Of a stretch of 59,282 nt of DNA, positions 50,604 through 59,282 are shown piece after piece (position 1 is the first letter of the stretch; the number at the start of each line of letters is the position of its first letter). A model generated the notes under the pieces. The model ran no database searches. It had not been told where the DNA came from and saw only the letters and a program-made list of their open reading frames with translations. The stretch spans positions 1 to 59,282 of the forward strand of contig JAQUZB010000008.1 of assembly GCA_028691535.1 (NCBI GenBank), written 5' to 3'. The stretch is from Candidatus Altimarinota bacterium (GTDB lineage Bacteria; Patescibacteriota; Gracilibacteria; BD1-5; UBA6164). The position numbers and the translations under genes were made by a program.

Positions 50604-53261
50604 ATGAATTCAACTATTACTAAAAATGAAAAAAAATTCTTTGATGCTTTAAATGATATATTTGTTTGAGCTAAAATAGAATGAAAATGAGGTTATATAA
50701 ACCTTATGAATATAAAAAGTAAATATTACAAAGAGCATATTTATGGTGCTATTTATAATTTTATTGAAGATGGAAAGTTTAGTAAAAATAATTCTAATAG
50801 AGAAGAATTATTTGCAAGATTATATACTTTTTTTAATAGATATTTTAATGAAACATGAAGTATTTATTTTCAATATACTCCATTAAAAGAAAATGTATAT
50901 GAAAGAGTTTATTCAAATAAAGAAGATGTGAGTTTATTTTATAAAACTCATATGCTTTACTATGTAAAAAGTGAAAGAATTTTTAAATCAATGGATCTAA
51001 AAGTTGAAGATGAAGATAAAGTTTGAGATTTTCATTTTAATTTTGATGTTTCACAACTTGAACTTGCTAAAAACAATGAAAAAAAAGAAATAGTTTTTAG
51101 TTTTGATAAAGTAGAAAAGAAAAAAGTATATCTAAATGTTTTATATTCTTCTTCTTGAAATAAAACTAAATTAGATGAAATATTAAAAGCTATAAAAAAA
51201 GAAGATGAAAGTTTAAAATTAGATGAAAGTCTATTAAATAAAGCATTACAAACATATAAAAAACAAGCAGAAGTTGATTTCTTCATAAACAAAAATGCTA
51301 AAAAATTCTTAAAAGATCAATTTAATTTATGGTATTATCAATATTATTTTTCTGATGATATTAATAATGAATTTAATAAGAGTGATTTTGATGATAGAAG
51401 GATAAGAGAACTTCAATGGACAAAAGAAATTGCATATAAAATAATAGATTTTATATCACAATTTGAAGATGAATTAGTAAAAGTATGGAATAAACCAAAA
51501 TTTGTAAGAAATTCTAATTATGTTTTAACTCTTGATAAATTAGAAAATAATATAGATTTAATTAATAAAATTATTTCTCATAAAAATTTCAAAGAACAAG
51601 AAAATGAATGGAAAGAATTAGGTTATAATCTTGAAAATTATAGTAAAGATAAAATTATATCTTTAAAATCTTTAAATGAAGACTTTAAATATCTTACTAT
51701 TGATACAAAATACTTTGAAGATATCAAATATGAAATTCTTGATATTTTTGAAAATCTTGATGATGAGTTAAATTGAATATTAATTAATAGTGATAATTAT
51801 CAAGCATTAAACACTTTATGAAATAAATTAAAATCAAAAGTAAATACTGTATATATTGATCCCCCTTATAATACCTGATGAGATGATTTTTCTTATAAAG
51901 ATTTTTATAAGCATTCGTCTTGGCTTACAATGATGGAAAATAGATTAACTAAAACTAAAAGTTTATTATCAAAAAAAGGTATTTTGATTTCAAGTATTTG
52001 AAGACAAGAACAAGAAAGATTACAAATGTTATGTAATTCTATTTTTCCATATGATGATGATAGAGATAAATTACAAGTTTCTTGGCAAACAGCATTTTGA
52101 TGATGACAAAGTAATAAAAATAATTATGAAAATATTTTATTTTATACTAATTCTTGAAAATTTAGTTTTGATGGTGTAAAAAATCAAGAAAGACAAATTA
52201 GAATTATTCATTGATGGAAAGAAGATATAAATGCAAAAGTTTCTTTTTCAATTAGATTAAATTATTCACTGATAAAGAAAAAACTTTATATAATTGTAAA
52301 AGATAAAGTAAATGATGAGAAAATAAAAGTATATTTTTATGATAAAGAACAATTTATAAATGATTTATCAAAATTATGATTGAGTTCTTTAAAAGATTTT
52401 GATAAAATAATTTCTTGTTTTATTTCTTACAATGAAAAATTAGAATGAGAAATTGTTAGTAGAGAATTTTGAAAATCGAAATATTATATATATAGATGAT
52501 TAGATGAGGGGTATTTATATGAAACAGTTATATGAAAGAAAGTTAATTCTATTTTAAATAAAGATGAAAAACTATTTTCAAATATTTTACATTGAGATAA
52601 ATATAAAAACATATATTCATCTATATGAAGAAATGAATTATATTCACTTGTTTGAGTTGATGATTTTGAAACTGTAAAACCAGAGCAATTGTTAAATGAG
52701 TTATTATGATTAAATATATCTCAATGACCTATATTAGATTTCTTTGCTTGAAGTTGAACCTCATTAAGTGTAGCACATAAGAGTTGATTAAAATGGTATT
52801 GAGTAGAAATGTGAGAATATTTTAAAACTATAATTATACCAAGATTAAAAAAAGTTCTTAATTGAGAACAATGATGAGTTTCAAATGAAAATAATTGGGA
52901 ATGATGATGATTTTTTAAATATTACTGATTAGAACAATATGAAGAAGCTCTTGAAAAAGTGAAATATTCTGAAAATACAATTTTTATAGAAGAAGAAAAT
53001 AAAGATATATTTTCAAATTATGTATTCTTGAAAGATGAAAAATTTACAAAAGCTATTGAATTAGATTTAGAAAATTGAAAAACTAAAATAGATTTATCTA
53101 AAATATATGATGATATAGATATTTGAGAAACTCTTTCAAACATAACTTGAAAGAAAATTAAAAAAATAAAAGCTGATAGTGTTATATTAGAAGAAATTTG
53201 AGAAATTAAATTTGATAATATACCTCTTGAATTAGTAAAACCTCTTATTTGGTGGAAATAA
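50604..53261 (+). CDS. mod: Type III restriction system methylase
   Basis: 885 codons. Beta-class N6/N4 methylase order: DPPYNTGGDDFSYKDF with catalytic DPPY at 419, then FAGSGTSLSVAH at 714 for AdoMet binding, with the target-recognition part between. Upstream 400 residues are helical and unusually long for Mod. C-terminal part IELDLENGKTKIDLSKIYDD ends IWWK. Known: Mod recognises and methylates the asymmetric site and pairs with Res (53850). Many key Gly (in NTGG and FAGSG) are TGA. Confidence 0.9.
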
Positions 53262-53267
53262 TAAATT

Positions 53268-53735
53268 ATGTTTTGGATATTTAAAAAAAATGATAAAAGT
53301 AAAATAGAAAGAAAGAAGTTATATTTTGATAATATAAAGGAAGCTTCTTTATTTTTAGATAAAGTGATATTAACTTTATCAAGTGCTTTTTTATGATTTT
53401 TATTCTCTCAATTACAAAATCTATTAAATTCAGAAATAAAATTAATTAATATAAATTACTTAAATATATCAATTATACTTATATGACTAACTATTTTTTT
53501 TGTTTTAATATCATATGTAGCTACTATTGACCAAGCAAATTATGCAAAAGATATTGATGATAATAAATGAATAAAAAGAATATTTTGATTTAAAGTAAAA
53601 TGAAAAACTAAATTTAATTTTTTAAATTGATCTATTAATGTTTTAAGAGCTTTATATTTTTTTTCTTTTATAATAGCTATCTTATTATCAATAATATTTT
53701 ATATAACTAATCTTAATAATTATGTCTGACAATAA
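53268..53735 (+). CDS. Membrane protein between mod and res
   Basis: 155 codons, starts 6 bases after mod. Three to four hydrophobic segments (about 30-50, LDKVILTLSSAFLGFLFSQL; 64-87, ISIILIGLTIFFVLISYVAT; 128-150, ALYFFSFIIAILLSIIFYIT) with a Lys-rich cytoplasmic loop. Position inside a restriction operon is unusual for a membrane protein; small TM proteins are found in other defence islands as effectors. Unknown. Confidence 0.7.
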
Positions 53736-53817
53736 CAATAATAATAAAAATCAAGAGCCAGAATATATAATAAAATGATTTACAATTACTGACCCTGACT
53801 TTAAAGATGAAGATTAA
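53722..53817 (+). CDS. Tiny overlapping protein
   Basis: 31 codons in another frame starting inside the last codons of the membrane gene: SDNNNNNKNQEPEYIIKGFT, ending DPDFKDED. Short, hydrophilic, acidic. Typical overlap of a translated partner but not recognised. Confidence 0.45.
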
Positions 53818-53849
53818 TTTAATTATAATAAAAATCTTATATATACTTT

Positions 53850-56800
53850 ATGAAATTAATACTTGAAGAACTTATATCTAATGTAGATTTTAATTCTCTA
53901 TGAGATGATTATAGAAATTTATGATTAGATAAAACAAACATTGAACCTTATAAGTTTTTTTCTTATAATAAAAACTTATTTGATTATCAAGAAAAAGCAT
54001 TAGAAAATGCTGTTTTAAGTTTGTCTTCATTTTTTGATTGATGGGAAGAACATGATTATAATTATTTAAAAGAAAGACAATACAAACAGTTTCTTGAAGT
54101 ATTATGAGAAGAACAATTAAAAGAATTAGATATATTAAGTAAAAATCATAAAGATAGAGATATTTTAGAAATTTTGGAAGAATATTTTGAAGTTGAACTT
54201 GATAATAGAGAAAGTAGATGAAAAATTGTTGAAAGAATATGATTTAAAAATCTTATTAATAGAATGAGTTTTTGGATGGCAACAGGTTCTTGAAAAAGTC
54301 TTGTTATAATCAAATTAATTTATTTTGTATATAAACTTTCTAAACTTTGAAAAGTTCCAACAAGAGATTTTTTGTTTATGGCACCAAAACCAAGTATATT
54401 GGAGCAAATAAAAGAACATATTGAAGAATTTAATTTTTCAAGTGATGTAAAAATTAGACTTGTTGATTTAAAAGATTTTGAAAAAGAAAAAACAAACTCA
54501 CAAGTAGGTATTTTTGAGGAAATAAAACTTTTTTATACTAAAAGTGATTTAATAAAAGATAAAGAAAGTGAAAATCAACTTGATTACAGGAATTATGAAA
54601 ATAATTGAAATTGGTATATATTTTTAGATGAAGCTCATAAATGAGATAAAGAAAGTAGTAAAGCACAACAATACTTTAATGTAATGGCAAGAAAATGATT
54701 TATTTTCAATTTTAGTGCTACTTTTACAGATATTAGAGATATTGCAACTTGTGTATATAATTTTAATTTAGCTCAATTTATTAGAAAAGGTTATTGAAAA
54801 AATATATGTTTATCAAATGAAGAATATATAAGTTTTAATTGAAAAAAAGATAAAGAAATTGAAGAATATTGAAATAGTGAAAAACAAAAAATAGTTTTAA
54901 AATCAATAATTAATTATGTATTAGTTAAAAAATTTTATGATGATATAAAACAAATAGATGATAATTTTTATCATAATCCTTTAATGATAACTATTTGAAG
55001 TAGTGTTTATACTGAATGAAGTGATATAGAACTATTTTTTAAAGAAATTAAAGATATATGATTAGGTAAAATTTCTGATGAAGTATTTATTCAAGCGCAA
55101 AATGATTTAATAAATGATTTTAAAGTTGATTTAAAATATATTTATAGAGATGAAACTAATATAAATATATCTTTGGTAGTAGATACATTAAAAAATATTA
55201 AAAAAGATGATCTATATAAATATTTTTATAATGCAAAAAGTTATTGAGATATAGAATATCAAACTATCGTTTGAAATGATAAAGAAGTATTATTAAAATT
55301 AAAAACAAGTGATACTCCTTTTGCTATTATAAAAATATGAAGTATTAAATGAATTGAAAATGAAAAACTTTCAGGTTATGAAAAAACGACTATACCAGCA
55401 AGTAATAATATATTTTCAAATCTAAATGATAAAAAATCAACTATAAATCTATTAATTGGTGCAAGTGCCTTTTATGAATGATGGGATAGTAATAGACCAA
55501 ATATAATAAACTTTATTAATATTTGATTAAGCGATGCAAAGAAATTTGTAATGCAATCAATCTGAAGATGAATTAGAATAAAACCTATATTAGAAGAAAG
55601 AAAAAGATTATCAGAAATTTATAAAGATTTATATTCATGAAGAGATTGAGAGTATATAAACAAATTAAAAGAAATTTTAAATGAAGAAAAATATTTAGCT
55701 TTAAAAGATAAAGCTACCATTTTAGAAACTTTATTTTTATTTTCTACTAAAAAAGATGAACTAAAAAAAGTAGTTGAAGAACTTGATAACGATGATATTT
55801 CTAAAAATGATTTTGAAATTATTGATTTGTTTAATAAAAATAAAATTAAGTTAGATTTATATTACCCTACTTATAAATCTAAAAGTGCAAAAAAACAAAA
55901 AGATAAAAAATTTAGGATTAAATATGATAAATTAGAAAATTTAAAAAATTATGTTAATGATAAATGAAATATTTTATTATTATTAGATAATTGATTGAAT
56001 ATAAAAAATATTTCATTATTAAATAAATTATTATCTGATACAGATAAATACTTTGAAATAAGTGATAAAGAAGATAATAATAAAAAAATAAAATATATTA
56101 TTCTTGATATTGTAAACTATTTTAATTATACAGGTGAAGAAATAGATGATTTTAAGGTAGTTGATTGAAAAATTGATATAATTTCATTTAAAAATATTAG
56201 TGTAAGTATTTCTAATGCTAAAAAATTAGAAGAATTAAAACAAAAAATTAGTGATAAGATAAATGAGGAAAACATAAGTGAAGATGAATTAGATAAAATG
56301 TTTGATAATTCTGAAATCACAAGGGATGAGTATAAAGAAAAATTGAAAAATATATGACAACAAATTGATAAGGAATTTACTTATGAAAATAAGACTATTA
56401 AAATAAAAAATATAGCTAAACATTACTATAATCCAGTTATTATATCTGATGATGAAAGAATTGAATGGATTAAACATATAATTGATGTTGAAAGTGAAGT
56501 TAATTTTTTAAATAATCTTGAAAAAGATTGAAGTTTTTTAGATAAACAATTTGATGAATGGTATTTTTCAAAAATAGATCAACATTTAGATAAAGCTATT
56601 AGAATACCTTACTTAAATAGTGATAGTGAAAAATCTAATTTTATTCCTGATTTTATTTTTTGGTGTAAAAAATGAAATGATTATTATATATATTTTATAG
56701 ATCCTAAATGAATTAGCTTTTCTTCATATCAAAAGAAAATAAATTATTTTAATGAATTATTTGAAGATAATTTAGATAATTGAATTGTTAGTAAAATATT

Positions 56801-56924
56801 TAGTAAAAATAATTTTAATATTAAGGTAAAACTATGAATTTATAATATAAAAGATGAAGCACCAAAAGAATATAAAAGATATGTTAAACCAAGTATAGTT
56901 GAAATTTTCAAAAATATAGATTAA
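53850..56924 (+). CDS. res: Type III restriction system nuclease/helicase subunit
   Basis: 1024 codons. SF2 motor: MATGSGKSLVIIKLIYF (P-loop near 144), FLDEAHKGD (260), NFSATFTDIRD, GASAFYEGWDS, QSIGRGIRIKP (motif VI). C-terminal nuclease: NFIPDFIFWCK with Asp934 and IDPKG with D951-P-K953, the PD-(D/E)XK site of Res subunits. Known: translocates on DNA and cuts when two complexes meet. The second Gly of GSGKS is TGA, a direct proof of recoding at an invariant position. Confidence 0.93.
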
Positions 56925-56926
56925 AG

Positions 56927-56956
56927 AAAAGAGATAAGAATTATTCTTATCTCTTT
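56927..56956. terminator. Bidirectional terminator after res
   Basis: AAAAGAGATAAGAA and TTCTTATCTCTTTT form a 14-bp stem with a 3-base loop. It serves the convergent membrane protein gene too, whose stop is in the right arm. Confidence 0.88.
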
Positions 56957-58029
56957 TTGATTGTTTTTATATATTCAACCTTATCTTTATTAACTACAAA
57001 GTTATTATCTTTTCATAATAGGATTATTTTTTCTTTTGTATTCTCTAATAAGTATCATTTATATTCTTTATTATTAAACTTAACAGCAACATATTCTCAA
57101 AATTTATTTGAAATCAAATTTAATGAGATATAAATGATTATAAAAGCTAAATGTATATAGATTAAGGAAAATATATTAAAACCATATATAACTCAAATAA
57201 ATGGTATTAAAAATGATAATATAACACTAAATGATATTATTCATGGAAGGAATAAAAAACATAAATATAATGTATTTGTTTTTGATAATAAAGTTTCATC
57301 TTTAATATTTGTAAAATATTCTGTTAGAATAGTTTTAATTTCTTTTTTTCAATACTTATTAATTAAATCTAAAAACTCTATTTTATTATGATTGTCAATA
57401 TATGCTTGATTAAGCTTATGAATAAAAGGAACTATTATACTTGCAATATAAAAAATTATTATTATTTCAAAATACCCAACTTTAAAAAATGGAACTATAA
57501 CTAATATAAATAAGAATAATAAATAAAATTTTTTTAAATATTTAGTTTCTATAAGTTTGTTAAATAAGTCATCTGATATTACTAAAAGATAGTTAATAAT
57601 GAAAAATATTAAAAGAAATAATTCTTGTCCCCATATAAAAAAATCAAATCAATTTTTCTCAATTAAGTATTTTAAATGAACAAAAAGAAAAAAATTTATA
57701 AATTGATATCATAATAATAATGCTCATCAATATTTATTACCAATTTTATAATCATCTGAAGATAAAATTTTTCCCTTTTTTCTTCAAATATAAGCTAAAA
57801 AAACAAAATAAGTAAATAATAAAAATAAAAAATATTTTATATTATCAAAAACATATTCTTTTGTATTTGAAATATATAACTTATCTAAAAATCATTCAAT
57901 AACTGAAAAATTAAAATAAAATATTATTAAAATTATAAATGATAATAAAAAAATAATTGTAGAAAAAGATAAAAAAGTTCAATTTAATTTTTCTAAATTA
58001 TCTTTATTTAGTTCTTCTTGTTTTATCAT
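56947..58029 (-). CDS. Multi-spanning membrane protein of unknown function
   Basis: 360 codons with about eight transmembrane segments in two groups (20-40, 67-90, 105-200 with several, 265-315), and soluble ends rich in Lys/Glu. The C-terminal 45 residues (YVAVKFNNKEYKGYLLENTK, EKIILLGKDNNFVVNKDKVE) form a small beta-rich cytoplasmic domain like the DUF/OB-type tails of membrane sensors. No family recognised. Its neighbours are res (convergent) and the DUF3800-like gene (divergent). Confidence 0.7.
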
Positions 58030-58239
58030 TTAAATTTAAAATTAATTAAGTAAATATTATTTTAATAATAAATAAGTTTATCAATAAGTCAATTATATAA
58101 GATTAATTATAATCAATATGTATTTTAAAATAAGCAATAAATTAAAGTTTTTAACATTAAAAAATATTTAATACTCAAAATTTAATATAAAATTAATATG
58201 TTATTATTATAATAATTATTATTTTTAACTTAATAACAT

Positions 58240-59184
58240 ATGGAATATGATATTTATCATGATGAAAGTAAAGAAGATGCATATTGGCACTGTTTTTTAT
58301 TTATCCCAAAAGAAAATAGATCTATAATATTAGAAGAATTAAAAGAAATAAGAAGTAAAATTGAAGGTAATATTCATTTTTGCCAATTAAATTCAAAAAA
58401 AGCATGAACTAAAATAAATGGCTGCAAAAGTCTATTATCAACTATATCAAGCTCCTTTCAACAAGTTGATAAATGAAAAATGGAACCATTTTTTAAATAT
58501 AATAAAACACAATACTGCAATAATAGTAAAAGAAAATTTAGTGAATATTGAACATTTCAAATTAGTCCAAAAGTTAAGATTGCTATTTTTCATCAAAAAA
58601 ATAATCATGATGATATGAATTTTTGAGATGCTTTATCAAGAATAGAAACTACTTTCAGAATGTGATTACAATGAGCTAAACATTACTTATTTAATGATAA
58701 TGAAAAAATAATAGTAGATTGAATATATATTGATTGATTTGAACATTATAAAATAGCATCAGGAAGAGAGTTTGATATAGATAAAGTTAAGCAAAAATTA
58801 GTAAATAATTCAAGAGATTATGTAACTTTTAAGGAAAGTTTTCATATATTAGATTGAAAAATTAATGATGATGATAAATTATTTTTAGATATTATAGATT
58901 TATTTCTATGAACTTTTAGATTAAATTATTTATTTAAAAAATGAGATAAATCAATAATAGATGATAATAGATATATTTTATTCAAAAGTATTGAATGAGT
59001 TATAAATAAAATGTCTGATTGACCTATTAGAATGAAAAATAGTAGGTTTAAAAATTTTTGAAGTTTTTCAAGTTGATCTATTGAAAAATGAGTTTGGAAA
59101 TTTGAAAATATAATTGAAGAATTAAAAAAATTTGAAAAAAATAGTAAAAAGGAAAAAGATGATAAAATAATGAGTTTATTTTAA
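58240..59184 (+). CDS. DUF3800-like protein
   Basis: 314 codons. Starts EYDIYHDESKEDAYWHCFLF, the Y-x-D-E-S strand-turn with which DUF3800 (RNase H-like) proteins begin. A second acidic motif, IDGFEHYK around residue 165 and LDGKINDDDKLFLDIID around 205, can supply the other metal-binding Asp residues. Known: DUF3800 genes often lie in defence islands and on mobile elements; the reaction is unproven. Has its own terminator, so it is a single-gene unit. Confidence 0.65.
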
Positions 59185-59190
59185 AACAAT

Positions 59191-59220
59191 AAAAAAAGAG
59201 CTAATTAAAGCTCTTTTTTA
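59191..59220. terminator. Bidirectional terminator
   Basis: AAAAAGAGCT pairs with AGCTCTTTTT around AATTAA; T-runs on both sides. Confidence 0.85.
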
Positions 59221-59282
59221 CCTTTTATTAATCTTCTCTGGCAACATTGCACCAAAAAATTTACTATACATATCATGGTGGA
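59218..59282 (-). CDS. C-terminal end of a gene entering from beyond the window
   Basis: Last 20 codons on the minus strand: HHDMYSKFFGAMLPEKINKR then TAA at 59218-59220. Terminator position supports a real gene end. Identity cannot be told from this fragment. Confidence 0.5.
   Translation of the reverse strand, partial: HHDMYSKFFGAMLPEKINKR

Overview
The window comes from an AT-rich bacterium that reads TGA as glycine (genetic code 25), so Absconditabacteria (SR1) or Gracilibacteria. The recoding is visible directly. TGA sits in frame at invariant glycines: three Gly of the Walker A motif of the phage ATPase at 17846, the P-loop of the type III restriction subunit at 53850, and the N6-methylase motifs. 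All genes close with TAA or TAG. With a standard code most genes here fall apart. No tRNA, rRNA, CRISPR array or housekeeping gene was found; the window is accessory DNA made of mobile elements and defence systems.

Layout. 1-1733: 3'-truncated (at the window edge) methylase with an N-terminal nuclease domain, minus strand. 1968-4083: LMW-phosphatase-like gene, then a filamentous-phage/plasmid type replication initiator. 4088-4633: broken tailed-phage protease. 4704-11307 (minus): envelope and redox block with M23 peptidase, PAP2 phosphatase, thioredoxin-fold protein, DUF302, a CDF exporter, SHOCT protein, VKOR, rhodanese lipoprotein, DsbA-like protein and a Cys-rich secreted protein. 11329-12294: an IS481/IS3-like insertion sequence. 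12405-13667: a second CDF exporter and an ArsR/CadC-type regulator facing a 46-bp near-palindrome.

13974-18957 is an inovirus (filamentous phage) structural module: small DNA-binding-size proteins, major coat protein plus terminator, small membrane proteins, a 702-residue pIII-like adhesin with collagen-like Gly-X-Y tracts written mostly in TGA, a pVI-like protein and a Zot/pI ATPase. A toxin/Panacea-antitoxin pair follows (18993-20079). 20831-29575 (minus) is a type I restriction operon hsdM-hsdS-OLD nuclease-PD(D/E)XK nuclease-hsdR. 30099-33131 holds an ADP-ribosyltransferase-like toxin candidate with two unknown genes. 33501-37316 carries two opposed large serine recombinases. 37318-47601 is mostly unknown or secreted proteins, including lipoproteins, a C39-like peptidase and a 13-repeat GPY protein, with an unusual folded non-coding segment (40858-40994) and an 88-bp duplicated leader.

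47715-50517 is the most interesting part: a LexA/UmuD-like self-cleaving repressor with its own operator, a CD-NTase (cGAS-like enzyme), an E2-like protein and a membrane-anchored effector candidate, i.e. a compact type II-short CBASS candidate under a damage-responsive switch. CD-NTase and E2 are joined across a nine-A run containing the dnaX slippery heptamer, so the E2 has no start of its own. A type III restriction system (mod, small membrane gene, res; 50604-56924) follows, then a multi-spanning membrane protein and a DUF3800-like protein.
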